From Anaerolineales bacterium (GTDB lineage Bacteria > Chloroflexota > Anaerolineae > Anaerolineales > UBA11858), in assembly GCA_028278545.1 (NCBI GenBank), contig JANQED010000132.1, forward strand, positions 282,874 through 346,873: a DNA stretch of 64,000 nt. Reading direction: 5' to 3'. A model generated the notes under the pieces. The model did no database searches. It saw only the letters and a list, made by a program, of their open reading frames with translations, and was not told where the DNA came from. The position numbers were made by a program, and so were the translations under genes. Positions 26,696 through 35,375 of this stretch are shown here, in pieces; within the stretch, counting starts at the first letter, position 1; the number at the start of each line of letters is the position of its first letter.

Positions 26696-28462
26696 ATGGG
26701 CAAGCGTCTGGCAAAATGGTTCAAAAGGTTTTTCTTTCCTCCGGAGGGCACTCCCCTTTGGCTTCGCGCGCTACCCTACGCCATCCTCGGGTTACTCACC
26801 CTTGTGCTGTTGATCTCTGGTGCTTATGCCTGGGAATACACCAACTCCCCGGAGTTCTGCGGGGAAGCCTGCCACACCATGCCCCCTGAGTACACCGCCT
26901 ATCTGACTTCTCCTCACGCGCGCGTTGACTGCGTGGAATGCCATATTGGACGGGGGTTCATCGCCACCCGCATCACCCGCAAAGCCGGGGATTTGAAACA
27001 CGTTTTCGCAACAGTTTTTATGACGTATGAATTCCCAATCCATGCCGATCAGCTGCGACCTGCGCGGGAGACCTGCGAACAGTGCCACTTCCCTGAAAAA
27101 TTCTCCGATGACAGCCTGCGAGAGATCACCCGCTTTCAAGATGATCCGAACAATACCCTGGAAACAACTTATCTGATCATGGAGACGGGAGGGGGCAGCG
27201 AACGGCTTGGCTTGGGACGAGGTATCCACTGGCATATTGTCAATAAAGTCGAGTATTACGCCCTTGATCAGAGCGAGCAAGTCATTCCATATGTCCGGGT
27301 TGTCGAAGATGACGGCACGATTACGGAATACCTGGATGTCGAGTCCGGTTTCGATCCCCAATCTATCGCTGCCTCTGAGTTGGTCGAGATGGACTGCATC
27401 ACCTGTCACAACCGCATCACACACCTGGTGGCCACCCCGGAAGACACTGTCGATCAATTGATCACTCGAGGATTGATCTCGCGAAAAATCCCCTGGATCC
27501 GTAAAAACGCTGTCGAAGCTTACAGCCAGATTTTCGCTACTACCGGGCAGGGGTTAGATAACATCGCCAAGCTGGTGGATTATTACCAGGAAGAACATGC
27601 TGATTTTTATCAAGCCAACCAAGACCTGGTTGAGGAGGCGGTAAAGTCTCTGCAAGAAGCGTATGCGAACAGCGTCTATCCCGAGCAGAATTCCGATTGG
27701 ACTACCCACCCGAACAACGCCGGCCACAAGGATTCACCTGGGTGTCTTCGCTGTCATGGCGGCAAACATCTCAACGCAGAAGACGAGGCCATCCGCCTGG
27801 AGTGCAATATCTGCCACTCCATCCCAGTCGTTACAGGCCCAACCGATTTCCTGGCAGACATTGAGATCAGCCTGGGCCCTGAGCCCTCCTCACACCTAAA
27901 TCCCAATTGGATCAGCCTGCACCGGGATGTCTTTGATCCGACCTGCGTCAACTGCCACACGGTGGATAATCCCGGTGGTGTAGATAACAGTTCGTTCTGC
28001 TCGAACAGCGCCTGCCACGGCAATGTCTGGGAGTACGCCGGTTTCGACGCCCCAGAACTCCGCCGGGTTCTGATCGCCCAATTACCCCCCACGCCTACAC
28101 CCACCCCCATCCCTACCCCAACCCCCACACCTGACCCCAAGGAAGAAGCCTCTGATACCGAAGTTGGGGATGAGCCAGAGGTCGTCGCTTCAACGTATTA
28201 TGGCAGTACCATCGCTCCCCTTTTCGAAGCCCGCTGCGGATCATGCCACGGTTCCAGTTCTGCGATCATGGGCCTGGACTTGACCTCCTACCAGGCAGCC
28301 ATGGCTGGGGGTGAGAGCGGCCCGGCCATCATCCCTGGTGAGCCGGATAACAGCCCGCTCATTCAAATCCAGAGTGGCGAGCAGACCCACTTTGGGCAAT
28401 TCACTCCTGAGGAGTTGTTGATCGTCAGCGACTGGATTGCCGCCGGGGCCAGCGAAGAATAG
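26696..28462 (+). CDS. NapC/NirT-like membrane multiheme cytochrome c fused to a class I-type cytochrome domain (9 heme motifs)
   Basis: A 588-residue protein anchored by one N-terminal helix (about 24-46). It has nine heme-binding motifs: CGEACH (an unusual C-x3-CH at 55-60), CVECH, CEQCH, CITCH, CLRCH, CNICH, CVNCH, CSNSACH (C-x4-CH) and, in the C-terminal domain, CGSCH. The first part resembles NapC/NirT quinol-oxidising cytochromes. A Pro/Thr linker (about 465-485) joins it to a final domain with SWIAAG-type cytochrome c features and a mono-heme site. It likely takes electrons from quinol and passes them to periplasmic cytochromes. The two spaced-out motifs and the fusion are unusual. AAGGAG precedes the ATG. 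Confidence 0.88.
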   Translation: MGKRLAKWFKRFFFPPEGTPLWLRALPYAILGLLTLVLLISGAYAWEYTNSPEFCGEACHTMPPEYTAYLTSPHARVDCVECHIGRGFIATRITRKAGDLKHVFATVFMTYEFPIHADQLRPARETCEQCHFPEKFSDDSLREITRFQDDPNNTLETTYLIMETGGGSERLGLGRGIHWHIVNKVEYYALDQSEQVIPYVRVVEDDGTITEYLDVESGFDPQSIAASELVEMDCITCHNRITHLVATPEDTVDQLITRGLISRKIPWIRKNAVEAYSQIFATTGQGLDNIAKLVDYYQEEHADFYQANQDLVEEAVKSLQEAYANSVYPEQNSDWTTHPNNAGHKDSPGCLRCHGGKHLNAEDEAIRLECNICHSIPVVTGPTDFLADIEISLGPEPSSHLNPNWISLHRDVFDPTCVNCHTVDNPGGVDNSSFCSNSACHGNVWEYAGFDAPELRRVLIAQLPPTPTPTPIPTPTPTPDPKEEASDTEVGDEPEVVASTYYGSTIAPLFEARCGSCHGSSSAIMGLDLTSYQAAMAGGESGPAIIPGEPDNSPLIQIQSGEQTHFGQFTPEELLIVSDWIAAGASEE

Positions 28463-28534
28463 CAAAATATCTCCATCACGAATTGCTCCTCAGAGATTAG
28501 CCCAACTCGAACAACACTGAAACTCCCCACGTAA

Positions 28535-28562
28535 AAGCCGGGCGCTTTCGAGCGCCCGGCTT
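28535..28562. terminator. Bidirectional terminator between convergent cytochrome genes
   Basis: A perfect 12-bp GC-rich stem (AAGCCGGGCGCT with its complement) capped by a stable TTCG tetraloop lies between the 9-heme and 10-heme cytochrome genes. Confidence 0.85.
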
Positions 28563-28596
28563 CCATTTACCCAAAACTGCTATACCATTAAAGGTA

Positions 28597-30738
28597 CTAT
28601 GGTCGGGTCAAACCAGAGACATCGCCACCCACGGCTACGATGCTGTCGTAGAGCAGTTGCAGCACGTATTTGCCGTTGTGGGTGAAGCCACCCGGGTCCT
28701 TCAACGCATACTGATAGTTGTAGGCCGCCTCGAGCAAGTTCGGGGTCCAGGTACCATAGCGGTTGCCATAGTTGGCTTCGTCCGGAGTCGCCTCACCATC
28801 ACCGTTAAGATCAGCGAAGAAGTAAGGATAACTGTGAGATTCGTAGACCACCGGGAAGCCGATCCCTGCCGAGTAAGCCTTGATGGCCTCGTAGAGAGCG
28901 GCAGCCATGGTTTCGACTTCGCCAGCGATTCCTTCAGCGACATCGCCGTCACCATCGTAGTCCACCTCGGACATGCGGATGTCCTTGACATCTTCATAGC
29001 CCGCGTGGCAGGTGAAGCACTCAGCCGTCTTGACTTCCAGCTCATGCGCATCGTGACATTCGGTGCAGGCATCGTAGCCTTCCACATGAGCGAAGAACCC
29101 AACGTATTCCTTACCGTCGAATTCATATCCACCTTGTACCTCGGTGCCGTAGCGGGACGCGCCAGCCGCGAAGTAGTGGATATTGGTGAAGCGCAGGCTA
29201 TCCGCCACCTCGTTGCCAGGCAGACCGGCAGCCATGCCATTCACCGTCACGGTGGATGAGCGCCCTTGGTGGCACTGCATACACAGGCTGCTCTCATCAC
29301 CCTCAGCCACGGTAACTGTGGCACCACTGGGGAAAGCGACCGACTCGAAGGTGAACCGACCAGGCCATTCGCCAGAGTGGCAGGTCTCACATTGCAGACC
29401 GTTGGAAATCTCAGCCGAGATATTCACTCCCTCTTTAGCGAAGGTCGGCAGACCGGTAGCAGTGTGGCACTTGGCACAGGAGCTCGATACCTCACCGTCT
29501 TCATCCCAATGGCGGAAGGCATCTTCAGAGCCAGCAAAGTGACCGTGATCGTTGCGATGCAAGCCAGCCACCTCACCACCGAGGTCCTCGATGGAATCGT
29601 ACAGCAATTGGATGATGTACTTGCCACCATGCGCGAAAGCGCCGGGGTCCTTGGCGGACATCTGGTAGTTGTAGGCCGCTCGCAGCAAGCGCGGTGTCCA
29701 GGAAGCATACTTATTGGGGTAAGCTGCCTCGCCCTCGGTCACAGCGCCGTCGCCATCGCCATCGATGAAGAAGTAGGGATAGCTGTGGGAATCATAGACG
29801 ATCCCGGTGCCGGCCGTGCCAGCAGCATAAGCCTGAATGGCAGCGTACAAAGCCTCTTGCAAGCCGGCGATCTCGCCCGCGATGCCCTCTTCGATGTCAC
29901 CATCGCCGTCGTAGTCTACCGCGGAGCCTTCCAGACGGTAGCCTGCGAATTCACCCTCGCCGTGGCACTTCACACAGCCTTCAGCCTGAACTTCCAGGGT
30001 ATGGGGGCTGTGGCACTCGATGCAGGTGTCGTATTCTTCAACGTGAGCGAAGTTGCCATCGTAGGACTTGCCGGCGTACTCATAGCCGCCTTTGGCAAAA
30101 GTGCCGTACTTGGTAGCCGCGGCCGGGTAGTAGTGGATATTGGCAAAGCCAAGTTCTTCGAAGATGGTGTCGGGATCGACCTCAGCGACATCCTCCACGC
30201 CCGCAGCGCCGGCTACAGCACCGTCCACGCTAACCGTGGAATGGCGACCTTGGTGGCACTCCATACATCGGGCCTCGTCACCCAAACCGGTCAGTTCCAA
30301 ACCGGAGGGCATAACCACACTGTCTTTCGCGATAGCGGCCCGGTTATGGCAAGCCTCACAGGTAATGCCCATAACATCAGTGGCAACAGGTTCAGATGAA
30401 TTCTCACCGGTGGTGAGGAATTCCATATAACCTTCAGCACTGTGGCACTTGGCACAGAAGGTGGGCACTACTGCAGGATCATCCTCATCCCAATGGCGGA
30501 AGGCCTCGGCCGTTGCATCGGCGTGGCCGGAGCCAGCCCAGGCGGCCTCGATGCCGGGCAGCATTGCCTCATACTCCGGGCAGGGTTCTGCCTCAGGGCA
30601 TGCGGGGGCTTCCGGGCACTCCGCCTCGGGACATGCCGGACAATCCGGACATTCGACCTGCCCTGCAGAGCCCGCGCAGCCTGCCAGCAGCAGGCTAATG
30701 CCGGACAACAGGGCTATGATCAGTATTCTTTTATGCAT
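28597..30738 (-). CDS. Decaheme cytochrome c lipoprotein with internal duplication and EF-hand-like loops
   Basis: A 713-residue exported lipoprotein (lipobox LLAG-C21) with ten CXXCH motifs in two homologous halves of about 326 residues, five hemes each: first half C95, C127, C158, C239 and C255; second half begins at C421. Just after the lipid anchor is a Cys-Pro-Glu-rich stretch (residues 30-55: CPDCPACPEAECPEAPACPE). Each half also holds Asp-rich loops like calcium-binding EF-hands (DYDGDGDIEEG, DGDGDGAVTEGEA, DYDGDGDVAEG, DLNGDGEATPDEA). It likely carries electrons at the outer face of the cell. Start at 30738 has GAGGAG upstream; a start ten codons earlier is not supported. Confidence 0.88.
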   Translation of the reverse strand: MHKRILIIALLSGISLLLAGCAGSAGQVECPDCPACPEAECPEAPACPEAEPCPEYEAMLPGIEAAWAGSGHADATAEAFRHWDEDDPAVVPTFCAKCHSAEGYMEFLTTGENSSEPVATDVMGITCEACHNRAAIAKDSVVMPSGLELTGLGDEARCMECHQGRHSTVSVDGAVAGAAGVEDVAEVDPDTIFEELGFANIHYYPAAATKYGTFAKGGYEYAGKSYDGNFAHVEEYDTCIECHSPHTLEVQAEGCVKCHGEGEFAGYRLEGSAVDYDGDGDIEEGIAGEIAGLQEALYAAIQAYAAGTAGTGIVYDSHSYPYFFIDGDGDGAVTEGEAAYPNKYASWTPRLLRAAYNYQMSAKDPGAFAHGGKYIIQLLYDSIEDLGGEVAGLHRNDHGHFAGSEDAFRHWDEDGEVSSSCAKCHTATGLPTFAKEGVNISAEISNGLQCETCHSGEWPGRFTFESVAFPSGATVTVAEGDESSLCMQCHQGRSSTVTVNGMAAGLPGNEVADSLRFTNIHYFAAGASRYGTEVQGGYEFDGKEYVGFFAHVEGYDACTECHDAHELEVKTAECFTCHAGYEDVKDIRMSEVDYDGDGDVAEGIAGEVETMAAALYEAIKAYSAGIGFPVVYESHSYPYFFADLNGDGEATPDEANYGNRYGTWTPNLLEAAYNYQYALKDPGGFTHNGKYVLQLLYDSIVAVGGDVSGLTRP

Positions 30739-30883
30739 TCTATTCTCCTCTACATTGACTTCATGCAAACTGTAAATTTGTGCACAAATTTCAGCGGATT
30801 CGCCTGTTTGGCGAGACTGTTCGGTTCGATTTGCCGGGCACCACCTCCTTCCTATCCGATCACAACAAAGAAATCATGACAAC

Positions 30884-31231
30884 TTACCCACCCCGCTCAC
30901 CAAGAAGATCAAGCAGATCACGCACTTCGTTAAGTTGGCTTTGCTGGCTGGTGATCAACTGGACGGGGTCATGATCAATCGACAGTCGGATGATCCTGAT
31001 CGCAGGAAAAGCTGTTATGAGATCACATAATAAGCATTGTTCCTTCATTTCAGCTTCACTTGCATCCAGGATCACTACATCCGGCCCAATCGCCGCGATC
31101 TGATCGAAACTATCTCCCTCTCGAGGATCGACAAAGTGGAGGCGCACGCGCTCGGGGTACTGTTCAAATCGACTAGCAACCCCTTGAGCAAAAAGTGAAT
31201 GGTCAGAAAAGATCACGACTTGTTGACACAT
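30884..31231 (-). CDS. Stand-alone receiver-like protein
   Basis: A 115-residue protein whose fold pattern matches a response-regulator receiver without an output domain. VVIFSDHSLFAQGV aligns with the NarL-type receiver N-terminus, and D56 in DVVILDASEA sits at the phosphoacceptor position. The later conserved threonine and lysine are not evident, and a CLLC pair follows at about 66-69. Start at 31231 is chosen because GGAGG lies 7 bases upstream; the frame is open upstream but unlikely. It follows the LuxR-type regulator in the same direction, and may be a partner or a degenerate copy of its receiver. Confidence 0.6.
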   Translation of the reverse strand: MCQQVVIFSDHSLFAQGVASRFEQYPERVRLHFVDPREGDSFDQIAAIGPDVVILDASEAEMKEQCLLCDLITAFPAIRIIRLSIDHDPVQLITSQQSQLNEVRDLLDLLGERGG

Positions 31232-31483
31232 GCGTAATCCTCCAATCCTCAACAATCCAGGGGGTTCCCTCGCTTGTCGAGCGGATAGATTTACTGAGAA
31301 TAATATTAACAAAAGATGAGAGAGAACCACACACCCCTATGGGTAATTCATGACACACCTTCGGATAGGAAAAAGGAGACAAACACCTATCAATAAGGAT
31401 AGGCTTTCTGCCTCCCCATTAATGGCTGTCTATTCGACGTTTGGCGTGATCCCGAAGAGCCAGGGCGAACTATCCCCTAAGCT

Positions 31484-32131
31484 CTACTCCCCCACTTCCT
31501 GAACGATCAATCCCTTACGCATAGCTTGGGCAACCGCCTCGGTGCGATTCTGCGCCCCAAGCTTTCGCAAAATGTTGCGCACATGATACTTGATGGTATT
31601 CTCACTCACAAATAGCCTCTGCGCAATGGCCCGGTTGGCTAATCCGTCGCTCAGCAGCGCCAAAACGTCCAACTCGCGCGCCGAGAGCGCATCCTGGTTG
31701 TTCGATCCACTCTGGGCCAAATCTCTTACCCGGTACATCAAACGGGTGGCCATTTTCCTGGAAATTGCCGCTTCGCCCTGACCCAAACCATTCAGCAGCT
31801 CCAGGAATTCTTGCGCGTCGATATCTTTGAGCAAATAACCGTCTGCACCCAATTCAATCGCAGTGAATAGATGATCATGTTCGTTTGATGCCGTCAGCAT
31901 GACCACACACATTTCAGGGAACTCCGTTTTGATGCGCTGAAGCACTTCAAAGCCGTCCATTTCTGGCATACTGACTTCCAACAGCGCCAAATCAGGCTTC
32001 AACCGTCGCGCCGCGTCCAGCGCAGCCCTGCCGTCTCCCTCCTGAGCAACGACCTCATGACCAGCCGCCTCCAGCAGGCTGATGATGCCATCTCGAAAAA
32101 GTGAATGATGATCTGCAATTACAATCCGCAT
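31484..32131 (-). CDS. NarL/LuxR-family response regulator with altered phosphorylation site
   Basis: A 215-residue regulator: receiver (1-120) and a C-terminal LuxR helix-turn-helix (about 148-205) with LSARELDVLALLSDGLANRAIA and TIKYHVRNILRKLGAQNR. In the receiver the phosphoacceptor position is glutamate (E52 in LALLEVSMPEMDG) instead of aspartate, and the acidic pair is D7-H8 instead of two acids; the lysine in LLKDI is kept. Glu can mimic phosphorylated Asp, so the protein may be always active or regulated by something else. It lies among cytochrome and rhodanese genes on the same strand, so it may control them. Confidence 0.88.
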   Translation of the reverse strand: MRIVIADHHSLFRDGIISLLEAAGHEVVAQEGDGRAALDAARRLKPDLALLEVSMPEMDGFEVLQRIKTEFPEMCVVMLTASNEHDHLFTAIELGADGYLLKDIDAQEFLELLNGLGQGEAAISRKMATRLMYRVRDLAQSGSNNQDALSARELDVLALLSDGLANRAIAQRLFVSENTIKYHVRNILRKLGAQNRTEAVAQAMRKGLIVQEVGE

Positions 32132-32239
32132 AGATACCTATAACCCAATTAAACCATAAAGAGATCAAATCGGTCTACTTTTGCCTAAAATATGGCCCAT
32201 TGAGAATTAGCTCGTACTCCTAGAAATTAAACAGAAAAT

Positions 32240-32269
32240 CCTGGCCCCCCGGTGAGAAGGGGAGCCAGG
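32240..32269 (-). terminator. Terminator after the rhodanese gene
   Basis: On the minus strand CCTGGCTCCCC pairs with GGGGGGCCAGG across a short loop, and ATTTT follows. It sits 33 bases after the rhodanese stop, before the LuxR regulator gene. Confidence 0.75.
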
Positions 32270-32301
32270 ACGACGTAATTGGCAATCAGCGATGGGGAAG
32301 A

Positions 32302-33993
32302 TCAGGGAGCAGCATACTCCGCAATCGGGTATTCAGCCTCGGCCCAGCCGTTGAAGCCGCCCTTCAGGCTGCTGACATCCGTATAGCCGTAGCTCCACAG
32401 AATGGTCATAGCCATCGTCGAGCGGTGGCCGCTGCCGCAGTAGATATCTATGTGAGCACCTTTCTCGGCAGGCCAGTTTTCCATCTGGGCGATGAACTCT
32501 TCCAGCGGAATGTGAACCAGAGCAGCTTCGCCGGTGTCGATGACGCCTTTTTCTTCCAGTTCCTCAGCGCGACGCACGTCGATGACGATCATCTCAGGAT
32601 CTTCGATCAGCTCCGTGTTGAGAGTATCAGCATCGATGACGCCGTAGGGTGCGACACCATAAGCGCCCAGGGTCGCATCCGTAAACACAGCAACCTGAGG
32701 GTCAACTTCAGCGACATCCAGAACCATCACCTCGGGAAGGCCTTCAGCGACGGGGTTGCCAGCCTCTACCCAATCGGCAAAGGTGGTCTTGAGGGCACGC
32801 ACGTCGGTCCACCCCATGGCATGCAGAGCCGTCATGGCGATAGTCGCACGCCAGCCGCTGCCGCAGTAGGCCACAATCGGGGTGTCGAAGGCAGGCAACA
32901 GGTCAAGGTTAGCAGCCAACTGGCTCAAGGGGATATGAACCGCCCCTTCGATATGGCCTTTCTCTTCCAGTTCTGGGGTTGTGCGGACATCCAGCAAGAA
33001 GGGAGGGGTATCCTCAGCCATCTCCACCAGCAGCCCATCGGCCTTGGCGGTATTGTAGCCCACCATATTTTCCAGCATAGCTGCATAAGGCGTACCCAGA
33101 TCAGGTGCAGCGTATTCAGCAACGGGGTACTCAGCTTCTGCCCAGCCACCAAAACCGCCTTTCAAGCTGGAGACGTTGGTATAACCATAGGTCCACAGGA
33201 TGGCCATGGCCATTGTGGAGCGGTGACCGCTGCCGCAGTAGATGACGATGTGAGCGTCCTTATCAGCGGGCCAGAGCGCCTTCTGAGCGACGAAACGCTC
33301 CAGAGGAATACTGATGAGTTCGACATCGCCGGTGTCGATGATGCCTTTATCGGTCCATTCACTGGTGCGACGTGTATCCATGACAACCATCTCAGGGTCT
33401 TCGACCAGCGCGGTATTGAGACCCTCGGCGTCGATGACACCATAAGGTTTCACGCCATAAACGGAGAGCGCCGCATCCACCGTCGCGACGGCGTCGGCAT
33501 TGGGCTCAGCAGCATCCAGGGCCACAGCTTCGGGAACGCCCTCGGCAACTGGGTTGCCTGCAGCGACCCAGTCGGCGAAAGTGGTCTTGAGGGCGCGCAC
33601 ATCAGTCCAACCCATGGCGTACATCACGGTCATGGCAATCGTGGCGCGCCAGCCGCTGCCGCAGTAGACCACAATGGGGGTGTCGAAGGCAGGCAGCAGA
33701 GCGGTGTTCTTGGCCAGGTCGGCAAGCGGGATGTGGACAGCGCCTTCGATGTGGCCATTCTCTTCAAGTTCGGGAGTGGTGCGCACATCCAACAAGAAAG
33801 GCGGCTCATCTTCAGCCATCTCGACCAGCAAACCATCCGCCCTGGCGGTGTTGTAGCCCACCATGCTTCCCAGCATAGCGCTGTAAGCAGCATCTAAACC
33901 CGCCGAATGCGCATCCGCAAAAACAGGCATTGCTGCAACCAACATGCTCATAAGTACGAGCAGCGAAACTAATACATGTAGCTTTTTCTTCAT
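32302..33993 (-). CDS. Exported protein with four rhodanese domains
   Basis: A 563-residue secreted protein (signal peptide 1-26) composed of four rhodanese domains, each with an active-site cysteine loop: C111 (CGSGWRA), C253 (CGSGHRS), C377 (CGSGWRA) and C519 (CGSGHRS). The protein is a tandem duplication of a two-domain unit with an exact period of 266 residues, and the two copies are still very similar in DNA, so the duplication is recent or kept similar by gene conversion. Rhodaneses move sulfane sulfur from thiosulfate or persulfides; an exported one acts outside the membrane. It lies beside the multiheme cytochromes and may supply or process sulfur species for them. Confidence 0.92.
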   Translation of the reverse strand: MKKKLHVLVSLLVLMSMLVAAMPVFADAHSAGLDAAYSAMLGSMVGYNTARADGLLVEMAEDEPPFLLDVRTTPELEENGHIEGAVHIPLADLAKNTALLPAFDTPIVVYCGSGWRATIAMTVMYAMGWTDVRALKTTFADWVAAGNPVAEGVPEAVALDAAEPNADAVATVDAALSVYGVKPYGVIDAEGLNTALVEDPEMVVMDTRRTSEWTDKGIIDTGDVELISIPLERFVAQKALWPADKDAHIVIYCGSGHRSTMAMAILWTYGYTNVSSLKGGFGGWAEAEYPVAEYAAPDLGTPYAAMLENMVGYNTAKADGLLVEMAEDTPPFLLDVRTTPELEEKGHIEGAVHIPLSQLAANLDLLPAFDTPIVAYCGSGWRATIAMTALHAMGWTDVRALKTTFADWVEAGNPVAEGLPEVMVLDVAEVDPQVAVFTDATLGAYGVAPYGVIDADTLNTELIEDPEMIVIDVRRAEELEEKGVIDTGEAALVHIPLEEFIAQMENWPAEKGAHIDIYCGSGHRSTMAMTILWSYGYTDVSSLKGGFNGWAEAEYPIAEYAAP

Positions 33994-34046
33994 AAACCTT
34001 CTCCTTTTTCTATTTTTTAGTCGATCATATTGCGAGTACAGGGAAT

Positions 34047-35366
34047 TTATGGGGTTTCCTCAGCCTCGGTGTCAGAAGCTACTGCTGATCCACCGTGGCA
34101 AAGTAAACAGTTTTCATCTGTGTACGCCTGATGGGTGTTGGGCATACCGGGGACGTTCCCACCACCTTCATGGCAGGCCTTGCAAACGATATACTCCTGA
34201 TGGTTGTCTGGGATGGGGGTGACGCCTTCGGTGACCGACCCAGGAACCACATCTACCACCACGCTTTGGTTGGCAATCAATTCCTCTTCATAAACTTTGT
34301 CGGCCGTCAAGAAGATCTCAGCATTGCCATGACACGCATCACAAGACTCCGTTTGGGGCGTATTTCGTTGTATGTTGTGGGGAGTGGCATATACCCAGGT
34401 CGGTAAGGCATCATAATTCACAAGAAGGTCGTCTCCGTAGTATTCAAAACTTGTTCTGGCCACCGGCACATGCCGCACAGGGACGTAATCGTAAGGGCGG
34501 TCAAAGCTCTTGCGAGTGTTTTGCCCGATGAAGAAGCCAATATAGGAGCCTTCTGTTTTGAAAACTGGGTTACCGGTTTGCTCGCTGAGCGAAACATGGC
34601 AGCCATCACAACTGGTATAGGCCACCGAGTGACAGACCTGGCAGGAAAGCGTTGAGCCATGCTGCTGGTGCATGAGAATATCATCCCCCACAGCGACATT
34701 CATATGACAAGTTTCGCAACGTGGAGTCTGCACACCCTCATAGCGATGATCCGGTGGCGGCAGGACGGCACTCTCAGGCCCAGGATGACATTCCTCGCAG
34801 TTGGAAACCTGTCCGTGCATCTCATGCCCGGTATGGCAATCCACACATTTCATACGCCCCTGTCGGAAATGGACATCCGCTTTCAAATCTTCGTGTTTGC
34901 CCAAGAACTCATTACCCACACGACTGCCGTGACAGGCCGTGCAGTTGCGGGTCATAGAAGGCTCAGCGTTGAATATATGCCCATCGATCAACCCCCCACC
35001 AACAGGCACCGGTTGGCTGACGTGGCATTCCCCGCATGTGGCATGACAACTGGCGCAGTGGTTGCCGAACATCTCTTCGAGCGCCTCATGACCTGCCGGC
35101 GAACTGCGAGCATCCAATACGGTCCAGTACCCGGTCAGGTTAGCGTGCAGGCTGTTCTCTTCCATGGCCACCACATTGGGATGGCATTCACCACAGAAGG
35201 TTTCCGCGTCTTCACTGGGATTGGCTACCAGGCCAACATGCGCGGCCTCTTTATCGAGCGTCTGCACACCGCCATGACACTCCGTGCAGGGGATCAAACC
35301 GTGAACTGTTTGGGGGTATACCTCATTATCAACCAAGACTTTCTCCCATGGCTCCAACGGAGCCAC
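34047..35366 (-). CDS. Multiheme cytochrome c, main part after an in-frame stop (13 heme motifs)
   Basis: The open frame from the GTG at 35366 gives 439 residues with thirteen CXXCH motifs, from IPCTECHGG near the start to NCLLCHGG at the end. It has no signal peptide of its own. Three codons upstream of the GTG, in the same frame, is the TGA that ends a small lipoprotein fragment with the first heme (35376-35699). Read through, the two give a 14-heme lipoprotein. As separate proteins the second could not be exported, so heme attachment would fail. Either the TGA is read through, it is a sequencing or recent mutation, or the locus is a pseudogene. The GGGGGTGAG before the GTG could also permit re-initiation. 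Confidence 0.75.
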   Translation of the reverse strand: MAPLEPWEKVLVDNEVYPQTVHGLIPCTECHGGVQTLDKEAAHVGLVANPSEDAETFCGECHPNVVAMEENSLHANLTGYWTVLDARSSPAGHEALEEMFGNHCASCHATCGECHVSQPVPVGGGLIDGHIFNAEPSMTRNCTACHGSRVGNEFLGKHEDLKADVHFRQGRMKCVDCHTGHEMHGQVSNCEECHPGPESAVLPPPDHRYEGVQTPRCETCHMNVAVGDDILMHQQHGSTLSCQVCHSVAYTSCDGCHVSLSEQTGNPVFKTEGSYIGFFIGQNTRKSFDRPYDYVPVRHVPVARTSFEYYGDDLLVNYDALPTWVYATPHNIQRNTPQTESCDACHGNAEIFLTADKVYEEELIANQSVVVDVVPGSVTEGVTPIPDNHQEYIVCKACHEGGGNVPGMPNTHQAYTDENCLLCHGGSAVASDTEAEETP

Positions 35367-35375
35367 CTCACCCCC

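Noticed and set aside
29266-30399. 377-codon plus-strand frame opposite the decaheme cytochrome
   Set aside because: It is a shadow frame of a gene with ten clear heme motifs on the minus strand.
32425-33897. 490-codon plus-strand frame opposite the rhodanese gene
   Set aside because: It is a shadow of the repeated rhodanese coding sequence on the other strand; no family features and no ribosome site.
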